Source: Parvibaculum sp.
GTDB lineage: Bacteria > Pseudomonadota > Alphaproteobacteria > Parvibaculales > Parvibaculaceae
Reading direction: 5' to 3'
Assembly (NCBI RefSeq): GCF_002684405.1
Contig: NZ_NYVD01000145.1
Coordinates: 1 to 63,043 of the forward strand
DNA: 63,043 bases
The notes below the pieces were generated by a model. The model made no database searches and had not been told where the DNA came from. It worked only from the letters and a program-made list of their open reading frames with translations. Each line of letters starts with the position of its first letter. Position 1 is the stretch's first letter. The position numbers and the translations under genes are program-made. Positions 1 through 9,918 of the stretch are shown piece after piece.

Positions 1-253
1 GGAGACGGGACTGGGTATCGGCACCCGACCCGCCAATTGCGCTGGTCGTCACCGTGCCCGGCGCGCTGACGCCGCCCTGGGTACTTCCCCGCCCGTCGGG
101 CGCATTGCCGCCCTGCTTCTGCCAATCCAGCCAGTCGGGATTGCTTTCCTGCGCATGCAATCCGCCGACGCCGATCGACGCGGCCAGAAGAATGCCTGCT
201 GCAAGGCCCCCCGCGAGCCTTCTCGTGGTCGGGGCCTTGGTGCCTTTAAGCAT
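1..253 (-). CDS. Exported protein, probable CpoB/YbgF N-terminus (partial)
   Basis: Only the first 84 residues lie in the window; the gene runs off the left edge. It starts at an ATG at 251-253 and encodes a clear Sec signal peptide (basic start with KGTKAPTTRR, hydrophobic core, cleavage near GLHAQ). A Gly/Ser/Thr-rich stretch follows. It is the gene after pal in transcription order, the place of cpoB (ybgF), a periplasmic TPR protein that coordinates Tol-Pal with septal peptidoglycan synthesis. The CpoB call rests on position and signal peptide; the coiled-coil and TPR parts are not visible. A hairpin separates it from pal. Confidence 0.6.
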   Translation of the reverse strand, partial: MLKGTKAPTTRRLAGGLAAGILLAASIGVGGLHAQESNPDWLDWQKQGGNAPDGRGSTQGGVSAPGTVTTSAIGGSGADTQSRL

Positions 254-356
254 GGTTATCCTCAATACCGGTATCAATTCCGATCAGCGCCATCCTATAG
301 CGCCAAACAAGACGAAATTTGGGCGGTTTTCACGGCAAGTGCAAACCGCTTCTCCG

Positions 357-397
357 AAAAGCAGCGTGCCCCCGTGCGAGATCGCAAGGGGGCACGC
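357..397 (-). terminator. Hairpin terminator or attenuator between pal and the downstream gene
   Basis: Perfect 10-base arms at 364-373 and 388-397 enclose a second 5-base inverted repeat. On the minus strand the stem is followed after three bases by TTTT. It lies 23 bases past the pal stop and about 100 bases before the next start, so it may reduce read-through from pal. Confidence 0.55.
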
Positions 398-419
398 ATG
401 TCGCGGGACCGAAAAACGG

Positions 420-932
420 TCAGCTCGTGGCGCCGCCCGTGACGACGGTCACCGAACGACGGTTCTGCGCCCAGCAGGTCTCGGTGCTGTCGAGGCAGAC
501 CGGACGCTCCTTGCCGTAGGAAATGGTGCTGAGGCGGGACGCCGGCACACCCAGGCTGACGAGATAGTCCTTCACCGCATTGGCGCGGCGCGACCCCAGA
601 CCGAGGTTGTAATCGCGCGTGCCGCGTTCGTCGGCATGGCCTTCGACCGTGAAGGCAAGGTTCGGATAGGTCTTCATCCATGCGGCCTGACGCTGCAGGG
701 TCGCACGGGCTTCGCTATCCAGCGTGGACTTGTCGGTGTCGAAGAACACGCGATCGCCGACATTGGTGACCAGGTCTTCCTGGCTGCCGGGCGTCACGGT
801 GCTCGCCGCGCCGCTGTCGATAGAGGTGGAGGGAGCGGTCGCGGTTTCGTCGTCCGTGGAGCTGCACGCAGCCACGATAAGCATAGCGGCGGCCGCAACA
901 GCGAACCGCAGGCCAACTTTGGGGGACTTCAT
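420..932 (-). CDS. pal: Peptidoglycan-associated lipoprotein Pal
   Basis: Outer-membrane lipoprotein of 170 residues that ties the outer membrane to peptidoglycan and is the terminal partner of the Tol motor. A lipobox ends in Cys23 (LIVAAC), followed by a Ser/Thr/Ala-rich linker and a C-terminal OmpA-like domain from about residue 55. The peptidoglycan-binding motif EGHADERGTRDYNLGLGSRR contains the conserved Asp and Arg. The start at 932 is preceded by AGGAG at proper spacing; an upstream in-frame ATG at 965 would bury the signal peptide. It follows tolB after a 351-base gap with its own promoter, so it may be transcribed both with tolB and alone. Confidence 0.96.
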   Translation of the reverse strand: MKSPKVGLRFAVAAAAMLIVAACSSTDDETATAPSTSIDSGAASTVTPGSQEDLVTNVGDRVFFDTDKSTLDSEARATLQRQAAWMKTYPNLAFTVEGHADERGTRDYNLGLGSRRANAVKDYLVSLGVPASRLSTISYGKERPVCLDSTETCWAQNRRSVTVVTGGATS

Positions 933-1283
933 TGAGGTAATCTCCTTGTGATCTCTGGCGGCCATGGCGCCTCAGCGCTCGAATTCGCGGGCGCCTCGAT
1001 AAACGATCCGTTGACGGCGGCCCGAAATATTCGCCGGCAACATTTCTCTGACATCCGCCCGTCCCCGAAGGCCCCAAGCGCAGGACCGGAAGGCCTGTCA
1101 TGTGCCCGGGACGGACGCTGTGGGTTGCTGTACCGCCACATAAGATTATCCGCACCCTGACTAATCTGCAAGAAGCATCCTGCCGATTGTCGCTTCAGGG
1201 TACCGCCCAGTGACATTTTTACACCAACCCTTCATCCCGCCGGAAAGGCGGCGATGAATTTCGAATTCACTTCCCTGCCCCGC
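933..1283. other. Intergenic region between tolB and pal
   Basis: 351 bases without a convincing gene. It holds a sigma70-like promoter for pal (1143-1171, minus strand) and a GC-rich hairpin just past tolB (about 1230-1255) without a clear T-run. Short reading frames here lack ribosome sites and family resemblance. Confidence 0.6.
1143..1171 (-). promoter_or_regulatory. Predicted sigma70 promoter of pal
   Basis: Minus strand TTGCAG (1166-1171), a 17-base spacer and TAATCT (1143-1148). It points to pal with a leader of about 200 bases. Predicted from sequence only. Confidence 0.5.
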
Positions 1284-2645
1284 CTATTGAAGCCGGGGCG
1301 ACCAGGCCGGGTCGGACGCAAAGCCCGCCGTCGGCACCGGCCGTTCGTTGTATCCGGTCACGTCGACCGACCACAGGTGCGGCCCGCCCTGCGCACCGCG
1401 CGTTTCGCGGAAGAACATGATAACACGGCCATTCGGCGACCATGTCGGGGCTTCATTGTGATAGCCCTCCGTCAGCACGCGCTCGCCCGACCCGTCGGGC
1501 TTCATCACCCCGATCACGAAACGGCCCGAGGACATCTTGGTGAAGGCGATGAGGTCGCCGCGCGGCGACCAGACCGGCGTGGCATAACGGCCATTGCCGA
1601 AGCTGATCCGGCGCTGGTTCGTGCCGTCGGCATTCATCACGTAAAGCTGCTGCGACCCGCCGCGGTCGGACTCGAAGACGACCTGCGATCCGTCCGGCGA
1701 GAAGCTGGGCGAGGTGTCGATCGCCGCCGTATCGGTCAGCTTCGTCACCCGGCGGCTGCGCAAATCCATCGTGTAGATATCCGCATTGCCGCCGCGCTGC
1801 AGGCTCATGATGATCTTCTGCCCGTCCGGGGAGAAACGCGGCGCATAGGTCATGCCGGGGAAATCGCCGACCGCTTCCTGCTGGCCCGTCTCGATATCGA
1901 GGATGAAGACGCGGGGATTGTTGTTCCGGTAGGACAGATAGGTGATTTCCTGCGAGTTCGGGCTGAAGCGCGGCGTCAGCACCATATAATTGCCGCTGGT
2001 CAGCATGCGCGGGTTGTGGCCGTCCTGGTCCATGATGGCCAGCCGCTTCACGCGCTTGTTCTTCGGCCCGCTCTCCGCGACATAGACGATCCGCGTATCG
2101 AAATAGCCTTCCTCACCCGTCAGCCGCTTGTAGATCGCATCGGAAATCAGATGCGCCACGCGCCGCCAGTTGTCGGGGCTGGTGAAAAACTGAAGCCCGG
2201 TGAGCTGCTGTTCGCCCAGCACGTCCCAGAGCCGGAACTCGACACGCAGCCGCCCGTCCGTTTCCGTCGTCGCCTTGCCGGTCACCAGCGCCTGCGCATT
2301 GATGATGCGCCAGTCGCCGAAACGCGGCTGGACGTTGATCGCCCCGATCTGCTGAATGAAGGAGCGCTGCGGTAGCGGACGGAAAAGGCCTGACCGCTCC
2401 AGATCGTTGGACACGACGGAGGCGATATCCGACCCGACCGACTTGTCCTTCTCGTTTCCGCCCATGAAATTCGTGATGGCGATGGGCAGCGGATCGACAT
2501 TGCCCTGCGTGATGTCGATCTGCAGCGCGGCGCGCGCAGGCGCCGCCGTCATCGCGGCAAACACGACAACCAGACAGGCCGCGAGCATCCTGGCAAGCCG
2601 CCTTCCGGTTTCTTCCGCGAACGGAGCCGTCAATTTCACCGTCAT
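1284..2645 (-). CDS. tolB: Tol-Pal system beta-propeller protein TolB
   Basis: Periplasmic protein of 453 residues linking TolA and Pal. A signal peptide ends at about residue 40 (AAPARA), followed by the TolB N-terminal domain and a C-terminal six-blade propeller with repeated FSPDG and WSP motifs (for example [24 protein letters not shown]). The ATG at 2645 has AAGGAAG 4-5 bases upstream, which decides it over the in-frame codon at 2663. It lies 22 bases after tolA and belongs to the tolQRAB unit. Confidence 0.97.
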   Translation of the reverse strand: MTVKLTAPFAEETGRRLARMLAACLVVVFAAMTAAPARAALQIDITQGNVDPLPIAITNFMGGNEKDKSVGSDIASVVSNDLERSGLFRPLPQRSFIQQIGAINVQPRFGDWRIINAQALVTGKATTETDGRLRVEFRLWDVLGEQQLTGLQFFTSPDNWRRVAHLISDAIYKRLTGEEGYFDTRIVYVAESGPKNKRVKRLAIMDQDGHNPRMLTSGNYMVLTPRFSPNSQEITYLSYRNNNPRVFILDIETGQQEAVGDFPGMTYAPRFSPDGQKIIMSLQRGGNADIYTMDLRSRRVTKLTDTAAIDTSPSFSPDGSQVVFESDRGGSQQLYVMNADGTNQRRISFGNGRYATPVWSPRGDLIAFTKMSSGRFVIGVMKPDGSGERVLTEGYHNEAPTWSPNGRVIMFFRETRGAQGGPHLWSVDVTGYNERPVPTAGFASDPAWSPRLQ

Positions 2646-2667
2646 CACGCTTCCTTTGCACATGGTG

Positions 2668-3552
2668 CTACCCGCCTAGCATCTGTCTTGGATCGAAGTT
2701 CAGCTCGATTTCGCGCCAGCTATTGTATTTGTCCGCCGGCATCTTGAAGGGCTGGCAGAGCCGCACCGCCCGCAACGCGGCATCCGCCGCCGCCCGATAG
2801 GTCGCCCCGCCCGTAATCAGTTTCGTCCGGTCCATCAATTCCGGCGGCTGCCCGAGCGAGCCGTCGGGATTGAGGAAGACCCTGATCTTCACCGCCAGTT
2901 TCTCCGCACCTGCGGCACCCGCCGGCACCGTCCAGCATTTCGCCATCTGCACCCGGAACGCATCGACCTCCGACATGGTCAGCGGCATATCCGGATCGTC
3001 GGTCCTGGGCGCATCCACCTGCGCCTCGGCCTGCTGTTGCGGCCGCTTGGGCGCATTGTCCTCAGGCATCTTGTTCAAAAGCGCCGCCAGCCGGTTCGGA
3101 TCGAAGCTCTTCTTCTTTTCCGCCGGCGCGGATTTCTGAACCTTCTTTGCCGGTTTCGGCTTGGGCTTCGGTTTCTCCTTCGGCGCGGGCTTCGGTTCCT
3201 TTTTCGCTTCCTTGGTCGGCAAGGGCTCGGGCCTGGCTTCCGGCTTTGCCTCCGCTTTCGGCTGCTGCGGCGCCTTGGGCGCGGGCGGCGCCGGTGTCGG
3301 CTCGGATTTCGGCTCGCTCTTCGGCTCGGGCCGTTCGGGGGCCGGCGGTTTCGGCGCCTCCTTCGGCTTTTCGACCTTCTTTTCCGTCTTCATCTGCCGC
3401 TTCAGATTGGTGAACTCGTCGATCGTGACGAGATCCACCGGCAGCGCGCGCGTCTCCACGGACGGCAGTTCATCCGGCGAAGGAAGAACCACGATTGCCA
3501 GACCGAGGATGACGACATGCATCCCGACGGAATAGAGAAGCGAACTGCGCAT
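2668..3552 (-). CDS. tolA: TolA-like protein with TonB-type C-terminal domain
   Basis: 294 residues. One N-terminal membrane anchor (about 5-24) is followed by a long Lys/Pro/Glu-rich region (about 50-150) able to span the periplasm and a C-terminal TonB/TolA-like domain (about 190-290). TolA transmits force from the TolQR motor to TolB-Pal at the outer membrane. The Pro/Lys-rich spacer replaces the Ala/Lys helix of enterobacterial TolA, which is common in alphaproteobacteria. Two Cys in the C-terminal domain could form a disulfide. The gene is 8 bases downstream of tolR. Confidence 0.93.
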   Translation of the reverse strand: MRSSLLYSVGMHVVILGLAIVVLPSPDELPSVETRALPVDLVTIDEFTNLKRQMKTEKKVEKPKEAPKPPAPERPEPKSEPKSEPTPAPPAPKAPQQPKAEAKPEARPEPLPTKEAKKEPKPAPKEKPKPKPKPAKKVQKSAPAEKKKSFDPNRLAALLNKMPEDNAPKRPQQQAEAQVDAPRTDDPDMPLTMSEVDAFRVQMAKCWTVPAGAAGAEKLAVKIRVFLNPDGSLGQPPELMDRTKLITGGATYRAAADAALRAVRLCQPFKMPADKYNSWREIELNFDPRQMLGG

Positions 3553-3560
3553 TCCCTGAG

Positions 3561-4025
3561 TTACCGTTTACCTGCCCCGGAAGGCGGGCTTGTATCCGTA
3601 TCCGTGACGAGCCCGACCTTGGAAAACCCGGCCGCGCTGATCCGTCCCATGATCTCCATGACCTTGCCATGCGTGACATCCTTGTCGGCACGCACGAAGA
3701 TCCGCTGCTTGTATCCGTTCTCTCCTATCGCAAGGAGCTGATCGACCAGCTTGTCCGGATCGACCTCCGTCTCCTGCACGAACACTTTTCCGTCCTTGCC
3801 GATGGTGATGGTCAACGGCTCGGTATCGCCGGTCAGCGGTTCGGCCTGCGTCTTGGGCAGGTCCACCGGTACGCCCACCGTGAGAAGCGGCGCCGCCACC
3901 ATGAAAACGATCAACAACACCAGCATGACGTCCACCATGGGCGTCACGTTGATCTCGCTCATGGGCGGACGCGAATAGTAGCGTCCCCGCCGTCCTCCTC
4001 TTCCCTGCTGCACGTTGAAAGCCAT
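3561..4025 (-). CDS. tolR: Biopolymer transport protein TolR (ExbD family)
   Basis: 154 residues. One transmembrane helix (about 25-45) is preceded by MSEINVTPMVDVMLVLL, which contains the channel Asp essential in ExbD/TolR/MotB proteins. A periplasmic ExbD domain with PKTQAEPL and a C-terminal extension follow. With TolQ it forms the proton-driven stator of the Tol machine in the inner membrane. Spacing to tolQ is 3 bases and to tolA 8 bases, so translation is probably coupled. Confidence 0.96.
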   Translation of the reverse strand: MAFNVQQGRGGRRGRYYSRPPMSEINVTPMVDVMLVLLIVFMVAAPLLTVGVPVDLPKTQAEPLTGDTEPLTITIGKDGKVFVQETEVDPDKLVDQLLAIGENGYKQRIFVRADKDVTHGKVMEIMGRISAAGFSKVGLVTDTDTSPPSGAGKR

Positions 4026-4028
4026 GCC

Positions 4029-4754
<726 letters not shown>

Positions 4755-4930
4755 TCAGCAGCCTCTCCTCGTACTCGAGCCTGTTGAGGGGTTGTGACGT
4801 GTAACGAGCTGTCCACGGTGCCAATCGACACCTGTTAAGCCCCCCAAATGCGGCTGATTTGTTCTTCCAATTATGTCAACAGCGTGGCGCAACGCGCGCC
4901 GCGGCGGATGCGACGCGGTTGAACGTCCTA

Positions 4931-4950
4931 ATGTTGCCAAGAGACAACAT
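4931..4950. repeat. Small inverted repeat in the ybgC-tolQ gap
   Basis: ATGTTG at 4931-4936 and CAACAT at 4945-4950 around an 8-base loop, in the 207-base spacer (4755-4961) between ybgC and tolQ. It could be an operator or a weak RNA stem. No T-run follows, so it is not called a terminator. Confidence 0.3.
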
Positions 4951-4961
4951 AATGTCAGCGA

Positions 4962-5450
4962 TTAATTTGCGATAAGCGGCGCCATCGCCGCGCGGACGCC
5001 CGCCGGGAGACGCCTGGGACGGCCCGTGGTGTCGATACAGGCCGCATAAACATGCGCTCGCCACAGCACCTCGTGGTCGCCGGTCGCCGCCCCGTCGCCC
5101 GATACCAGACGCGCGATTTCCTGATCGGCTTCGATTCGCGCCCCGCTGGCCCGCACATAGCGGGTCCTGACTTCGAGCAGATCGTCGATTCGCGCCGGTT
5201 TCACGAAATCCATCTCCATGCGATGGATCGCGAAGGCCAGCGGATCGTCGCCATCGAAAAGGTCGGTATGATGGACGCCGATCAGGCGCAGGAAGTCGGA
5301 ACGGCCCCGCTCTGCAAACCGCAGATAATTCGCGTGATAGACGACGCCGGAAAAATCCGTGTCCTCGTAATAGACCCGCACCGGCAACCGGTGGAGAGTG
5401 CCGTCGAGACAGCCCGCGACATCGGGCCAGCCGGGGTTCGCACCGCTCAT
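4962..5450 (-). CDS. ybgC: Tol-Pal-associated acyl-CoA thioesterase YbgC
   Basis: 162-residue hotdog-fold thioesterase. The motif [19 protein letters not shown] carries the catalytic Asp and the family Tyr/His residues. YbgC-type enzymes cleave short or long acyl-CoA and sit at the head of tol-pal clusters in many proteobacteria. Its start overlaps the ruvB stop by 4 bases, so it is co-translated with ruvCAB. Confidence 0.93.
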   Translation of the reverse strand: MSGANPGWPDVAGCLDGTLHRLPVRVYYEDTDFSGVVYHANYLRFAERGRSDFLRLIGVHHTDLFDGDDPLAFAIHRMEMDFVKPARIDDLLEVRTRYVRASGARIEADQEIARLVSGDGAATGDHEVLWRAHVYAACIDTTGRPRRLPAGVRAAMAPLIAN

Positions 5451-6490
5451 TCGCCCTCGCCCCCTTCATCGAAAAGCCGCGCCTGCCCGGGATCCGCGAC
5501 CGGCGCGGGCACGCCCAGATGGGTGAAGGCCGCCGCCGTCAGCAGGCGCCCGCGCGGCGTGCGCGCGACAAGCCCCTGCTGGATCAGATAAGGCTCGATA
5601 ATTTCCTCGATCGCATCGCGCGGTTCCGACAGCGAGGCGGCGATGGTCTCGATCCCGACGGGCCCGCCGCCGAAATTGAGCGCGATGGCCCTGAGATAGC
5701 GGTGGTCGAGCGCATCGAGGCCCAATTCGTCCACTTCGAGCTTCCTGAGCGCCCGGTCGGCCACCGCCGCGTCGATGGGGCTTGCCCCTTCCACGGCGGC
5801 AAAGTCGCGGACCCGGCGCAAAAGCCGCCCGGCAACGCGCGGCGTCCCGCGCGCGCGGCGGGCAATCTCATGCGCACCTTCCCGCGTCATCTCCACACCC
5901 AGCACGCTCGCCCCGCGGCGCACGATGAGTTCGAGCTCGGAGACCTCGTAGAAATTGAGCCGGACCGGAATGCCGAACCGGTCGCGCAAGGGCGTGGTGA
6001 GAAGCCCCGTCCGCGTCGTCGCCCCGACCAGGGTGAAGGGCGCAAGCTCGATCCGGACCGACCGCGCGCCCGGCCCCTCGCCGATGATGAGATCGAGCTG
6101 GAAGTCCTCCATCGCGGGATAAAGAATTTCCTCCACGGCGGGCGAGAGCCGGTGAATCTCGTCGATGAAGAGAACGTCGTTGGCTTCGAGATTGGTGAGC
6201 AGCGCGGCAAGGTCGCCCGCCTTGGAAATGACGGGCCCCGAGGTCGCCTTGAAATTCACGCCCAGTTCGCGCGCCACGATCTGCGCCAGCGTCGTCTTGC
6301 CGAGACCGGGAGGACCGGCCAGCAGCACATGGTCGAGCGCCTCGCCGCGCGCCCGCGCCGCCTCGATGAAGACCGACAGGTTTTCGCAGGCCCGCGCCTG
6401 GCCCGTGAAATCGGCCAGCACCTGCGGACGCAGGCCGCGCTCCAGCTCGTCCTCTTCGCGAAGGCCCGCGCTCACAATGCGTTCGCTCAT
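5447..6490 (-). CDS. ruvB: Holliday junction branch-migration ATPase RuvB
   Basis: 347 residues, the usual length. Walker [10 protein letters not shown] (about 60-68), Walker [10 protein letters not shown], sensor 1 GATTRTGLL and the arginine-finger region [11 protein letters not shown] are all present, followed by the C-terminal winged helix. It forms hexameric rings that drive branch migration with RuvA. It overlaps ruvA by 4 bases upstream and ybgC by 4 bases downstream. Confidence 0.98.
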   Translation of the reverse strand: MSERIVSAGLREEDELERGLRPQVLADFTGQARACENLSVFIEAARARGEALDHVLLAGPPGLGKTTLAQIVARELGVNFKATSGPVISKAGDLAALLTNLEANDVLFIDEIHRLSPAVEEILYPAMEDFQLDLIIGEGPGARSVRIELAPFTLVGATTRTGLLTTPLRDRFGIPVRLNFYEVSELELIVRRGASVLGVEMTREGAHEIARRARGTPRVAGRLLRRVRDFAAVEGASPIDAAVADRALRKLEVDELGLDALDHRYLRAIALNFGGGPVGIETIAASLSEPRDAIEEIIEPYLIQQGLVARTPRGRLLTAAAFTHLGVPAPVADPGQARLFDEGGEGE

Positions 6491-7110
6491 CGCGCCAGCT
6501 CCTTCAGCCCCACCCGGATGAGTTGCTCGGTACTGGCATCCTCATCGAGCTTCTTTGCCGCCGCCGCCACCGCGCCCGCGGCCTGCGCCTGCTGATAACC
6601 CAGATTGACCAGCGCCGAGACCGCATCCCGGCTTGCCCGGCCCGCCGCGCCCGCTTCGGAGGCCTGCAACGCAACGCCCACATCGAGTACCGCATTGAGG
6701 TCTTCGGACGCCGGCGCCTTGTCCTTCAATTCAGAGACAATCCGGCCCGCCACTTTCGGCCCGACGCCCGGCGCAGCGGAAATGGCCTTCTTGTCGTCGA
6801 GCGCAATGGCGCGGGCGAGATCGGTCGGCGCCAGCGTGCCGAGAATGGCAAGCGCCACACGCATCCCCACGCCCTGCACCGACAAAAGCAGGCGGAACCA
6901 GTCGCGCTCGCGGTCGCTCTCGAAACCGATCAAACGGATCGCATCGTCGCTGACCTTGGTTTCGATGGAGAGCGTCACCGGCTCGCCGGGCGCGGGAAGA
7001 TGCGCAAGCGTGCGCGAGGAACAATGGACGTGATAACCGACGCCGTTCACATCGATGACGACCCAGTCCTCGCCTGCGCTGTCCACCAGCCCTTTCAGCT
7101 TGCCGATCAT
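6487..7110 (-). CDS. ruvA: Holliday junction DNA helicase subunit RuvA
   Basis: 207 residues. An N-terminal OB fold ([10 protein letters not shown]) is followed by tandem helix-hairpin-helix regions ([26 protein letters not shown]) that grip the four-way junction, then a flexible linker and a C-terminal RuvB-binding domain. The gene sits between ruvC and ruvB with 4-base overlaps on both sides, the classic ruvCAB arrangement of alphaproteobacteria. Confidence 0.97.
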   Translation of the reverse strand: MIGKLKGLVDSAGEDWVVIDVNGVGYHVHCSSRTLAHLPAPGEPVTLSIETKVSDDAIRLIGFESDRERDWFRLLLSVQGVGMRVALAILGTLAPTDLARAIALDDKKAISAAPGVGPKVAGRIVSELKDKAPASEDLNAVLDVGVALQASEAGAAGRASRDAVSALVNLGYQQAQAAGAVAAAAKKLDEDASTEQLIRVGLKELAR

Positions 7111-7628
7111 GCGCCCGCCTTTTGCAGCGCCGCGGCGAGACGATCATTGCCCGTGCCCGAATGGGCGTGGCAGATCGCAATGGCAAGCGCATCGGCGGCG
7201 TGTTCGGTCTTCATCTGTGCGCCGGGCAGCAGCATGCCGACCATGAGGCGGATCTGCGCCTTGTCGGCATGGCCTGCGCCGACCACGGCTTTCTTGATGT
7301 GATTGGGGGCATATTCGGCAACAGGAAGCCCGGCGCGCGACGGGACAAGCAACGCGATCCCCCGCGCCTGGCCGAGCTTGAGTGCCGCGGCGGCGTCGCG
7401 CGCGACGAACGCCTGCTCCACCGCCACATGGGCCGGCTCATGCGCCGCCAGCACCGCCGAAAGCCCCGCCTCGATCTCGACGAGGCGCTCGGCAAGGCTG
7501 AGCGATGCGGTGGAGGAAATCGTCCCGTCGGCGATATGGCGAAGGGTCGAGCCCGACTGCTCGATCACGCCCCAGCCCGTGAACCGCAATCCCGGATCGA
7601 TACCCAGATATTTGATCGCGGCGGGCAT
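7107..7628 (-). CDS. ruvC: Crossover junction endodeoxyribonuclease RuvC
   Basis: 173 residues. RNase H-like resolvase with the first catalytic Asp in [13 protein letters not shown], the Glu in AVEQAFVA, and the C-terminal acidic/His motif [13 protein letters not shown]. It cuts Holliday junctions held by RuvAB. I choose the ATG at 7628 (MPAAIKYLG); a TTG at 7661 would add 11 non-conserved residues. It lies 72 bases after yebC. Confidence 0.97.
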   Translation of the reverse strand: MPAAIKYLGIDPGLRFTGWGVIEQSGSTLRHIADGTISSTASLSLAERLVEIEAGLSAVLAAHEPAHVAVEQAFVARDAAAALKLGQARGIALLVPSRAGLPVAEYAPNHIKKAVVGAGHADKAQIRLMVGMLLPGAQMKTEHAADALAIAICHAHSGTGNDRLAAALQKAGA

Positions 7629-7700
7629 GAGGACGAACGAGCCTTTCTGCTGCTTGAGCAACGCCGTCCCGCGCGCCGCTTATGGCAGCGTCATGCGCGG

Positions 7701-8447
7701 TCAGGCGGAAAGCTTCTCCATGAACGAATCGGACATTTCGAAGTTCGCATAAACCTGCTGCACATCGTCATCGTCGTCCAGAGCGTCGAGCAGCTTCATC
7801 ATGGTCTCGGACTTGTCGTCGTCCAGCTCGATCGTGTTCTGCGGCTTCCAGACGATGCGGGCGGAATTGGCCTCGCCCAGCGTGGATTCCAGCGCCTGCG
7901 CCACTTCATGAAGGTCGTCGGGGGCGCAAATGAACTCGTGACCGTCCTCGCTGGAGATGCAGTCCTCCGCGCCGGCCTCGATGGCGGCTTCCAGCATGGC
8001 TTCCGCCTCGCCCTTCTCCGCCGGATAGATGATCTGGCCCACCTGGTCGAACATGAAGGAGACGGCGCCGGTTTCGCCCAGATTTCCGCCATGCTTGGAG
8101 AAAATCGCGCGCACCGCGCTCGCCGTGCGGTTGCGGTTGTCGGTCAGCGCCTCGACGATGACCCCCACGCCACCCGGGCCGAAGCCCTCATAGCGCATCT
8201 CTTCATAGTTCTCGCCGCCCTGATCGGTACTCTTCTTGATCGCGCGCTCGATATTGTCCTTGGGCATATTCTCGGCACGCGCGGCCTGAATCGCGGCACG
8301 CAATCGCGGGTTGTGTTCCGGTTCGGGCATTCCCATTTTGGCCGCGACGGTGATTTCTTTCGCCAGTTTGGCGAACAGTTTGGCGCGTTTCTTATCTTGC
8401 GCGCCCTTGCGATACATAATGTTCTTGAATTGCGAATGGCCGGCCAT
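7701..8447 (-). CDS. yebC: YebC/PmpR family protein
   Basis: 248 residues starting [10 protein letters not shown], with the family block [13 protein letters not shown] and the central [19 protein letters not shown]. Family members act as DNA-binding regulators or, as shown more recently for relatives, help ribosomes translate proline-rich stretches; which role applies here is not visible. Linkage to ruvC is widely conserved. The long upstream region (8448-8863) holds a CtrA-type box 174 bases from the start. Confidence 0.95.
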   Translation of the reverse strand: MAGHSQFKNIMYRKGAQDKKRAKLFAKLAKEITVAAKMGMPEPEHNPRLRAAIQAARAENMPKDNIERAIKKSTDQGGENYEEMRYEGFGPGGVGVIVEALTDNRNRTASAVRAIFSKHGGNLGETGAVSFMFDQVGQIIYPAEKGEAEAMLEAAIEAGAEDCISSEDGHEFICAPDDLHEVAQALESTLGEANSARIVWKPQNTIELDDDKSETMMKLLDALDDDDDVQQVYANFEMSDSFMEKLSA

Positions 8448-8620
8448 GCCGCCTCCAAAACCCTGATCCGATTGGAAATTTCGGGGATGCCCCGCTCTAG
8501 AACCGGGCCCGAAGCGCCTTTATATGTGCCAGCGGCGGCGAAATCCATAGGCCACAAAATCGCACGGAAAATGATTAAGCTAAAACACGCATAGGTTGCT
8601 TTTCTTTTTGGCACACCCCT

Positions 8621-8635
8621 TTAACGTGCAGTTAA
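8621..8635. promoter_or_regulatory. CtrA-type binding site TTAA-N7-TTAA
   Basis: TTAA at 8621-8624, seven bases, TTAA at 8632-8635, followed by C. This is the exact full CtrA consensus known from Caulobacter and relatives. It could control yebC (minus) or a plus-strand transcript ending at the hairpin near 8834. Confidence 0.5.
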
Positions 8636-8720
8636 CAATTGATGACTAGCTTTCAAATTGTTGCCGCTGCCACCCAGGGGTGCATGCCCAACCACTCCAA
8701 CACCCGGCGGCACATAAAGC

Positions 8721-8752
8721 CCGGTTTACGACCCGCCCAATCCGTAAACCGG
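8721..8752. repeat. Perfect inverted repeat, 10-base arms
   Basis: CCGGTTTACG at 8721-8730 and CGTAAACCGG at 8743-8752. No T-run follows on either strand, so it is either an RNA stem or a protein-binding dyad. Confidence 0.6.
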
Positions 8753-8780
8753 CATTTGCCGACGCAGAACGCTGAGGCAT

Positions 8781-8840
8781 AGAAACGCCCCGTCGCCCGC
8801 ATCCTCCACCCACCTCGGATGCGAGCGGCGGGGCTGTTTT
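8781..8840 (-). terminator. Strong hairpin, likely bidirectional terminator
   Basis: 18-base arms at 8787-8804 and 8817-8834, imperfect at two positions, with a 12-base loop. On the minus strand the stem is followed by GTTTCT and on the plus strand by TGTTTT. It lies 30 bases past the glycosyltransferase stop, which it most likely terminates. Confidence 0.7.
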
Positions 8841-8863
8841 CTTGGGAATAAAGGGCGGGTTTC

Positions 8864-9892
8864 CTACCCCGAATGCACGGTCGTCGGCCAGGCGAAGCCA
8901 TCCCCGGCCTCGCCCCTCACGGCCACCTGCTCGATGAAGCGGGCGACAAGCCTTTCGTTGAAAAGCGCGTGATACCGGGCATGGCCGTTGCGCGCCACGC
9001 GCTGCCGGTCCCCGTCATGCGCAAGGAAGAAACGCAGGCGGTCCGCCAGATCCTCCATGTCCCGATAGAAGACGAACTCCTCATCCGTGAAGATGTCGTC
9101 ATAGCCGGTTTCGCGCGCGACGAAGGTGAGGAGGCCGTTCCCCGCATATTGCGCAAAGCGGTCCGATGAATAGAGGTAATGATCGTCGGCCCGGCTGAGA
9201 TTGAGCCCCATTTTCGCATCGCCAATCGCCTCGAAATAGGCGCTGCCGAAGACCGAAGGCTGCTCGTCCAGCCCGTAATAGGCATAACGGCACCCCGGCA
9301 CCTTGTCGCGCAGGGCCCGCATGAACTCGCCCCGCCAGGGCGTCCCCTGCTCGCTGCCGATGGTGCAGATGAGATCGCTGGCCTGATCCTCCCGCGCGAA
9401 ACATTCGAGACTTTCGACGGAAGGATCGACCGGATTGGGAATGAAGGCGACGCGATGCGTCGGCGTGGCGAATTCCTGAAGCCGCGCACCCGCCGTGGTG
9501 ATGAAGGTCACATCGGCCACTTCCGCGAAACGGCGGATGCGGGGCGGGTTTTCCGGCAGGAACAGCGGGTCGAGATTGACCACCGCCACCGGCATATCCG
9601 GTCGGAATGCGCGAATGTCCCGGATCGTGTCATTGGCGATCTTGTCGGCATGGAACAGGATCAGGAGGTCGGGCTTGAAATTCCGCACAAGCTCGACGAG
9701 ACGCCGATTGGCGCCCCGCCCACCGGCGCGCCCGATCCCCCAGCCGCTTTCCTCCCGCGCCACATCGCGGTCGCTGAACGGCATGACGTGATGCCCGTTG
9801 CGCGTGAAGCCATTGGTGAGTTTGCGCACCGTCGCGTAGAAATTCGCCCCGGCCTTCTTCTCATTATAATTGCCGACGATCACGATCTTCAT
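8864..9892 (-). CDS. Glycosyltransferase-like protein (GT-B fold, group 1-like)
   Basis: 342 residues starting MKIVIVGNYNEKK (GGAG nine bases upstream). The N-terminal half has a Rossmann-like pattern (DLLILFHADKI, MPVAVVNLDP). The C-terminal half has the layout of glycosyltransferase family 1_2/DUF3880-like proteins: GLNLSRADDHYLYSSDRF, AGNGLLTF, then DEEFVFYRDMEDLADRL. The substrate is unknown; such enzymes often decorate polysaccharide or flagellin. It lies 26 bases after the ymdB-like gene and so shares its transcript, an unexpected cargo between yebC and a housekeeping phosphoesterase. Confidence 0.75.
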   Translation of the reverse strand: MKIVIVGNYNEKKAGANFYATVRKLTNGFTRNGHHVMPFSDRDVAREESGWGIGRAGGRGANRRLVELVRNFKPDLLILFHADKIANDTIRDIRAFRPDMPVAVVNLDPLFLPENPPRIRRFAEVADVTFITTAGARLQEFATPTHRVAFIPNPVDPSVESLECFAREDQASDLICTIGSEQGTPWRGEFMRALRDKVPGCRYAYYGLDEQPSVFGSAYFEAIGDAKMGLNLSRADDHYLYSSDRFAQYAGNGLLTFVARETGYDDIFTDEEFVFYRDMEDLADRLRFFLAHDGDRQRVARNGHARYHALFNERLVARFIEQVAVRGEAGDGFAWPTTVHSG

Positions 9893-9918
9893 GGGGGCGG
9901 TCTCCATGGGTACGGTCC

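Larger units (their letters stand above)
8640..8840 (+). ncRNA. Candidate structured non-coding RNA (plus strand)
   Basis: Between the CtrA-type box and a strong hairpin, the plus strand can fold a perfect 10-base stem (8721-8730 with 8743-8752, 12-base loop) and end in an 18-base stem followed by TGTTTT. There is no open frame with a ribosome site. It fits no RNA family that I recognise; 6S, tmRNA, RNase P and SRP signatures are absent. The hairpin alone could simply end the glycosyltransferase transcript, so this is tentative. Confidence 0.3.
8448..8863. other. Intergenic region with CtrA-type box, inverted repeat and terminator
   Basis: 416 bases between yebC and a glycosyltransferase gene. 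Contents, listed separately, are a TTAA-N7-TTAA box, a perfect 10-base inverted repeat and a strong hairpin that could terminate in both directions. No convincing protein gene: an 82-codon minus frame at 8653-8901 runs through these structures and resembles nothing. Confidence 0.65.

Noticed and set aside
8653-8901. 82-codon minus-strand frame next to the glycosyltransferase
   Set aside because: It runs through a terminator hairpin and an inverted repeat and resembles no family.
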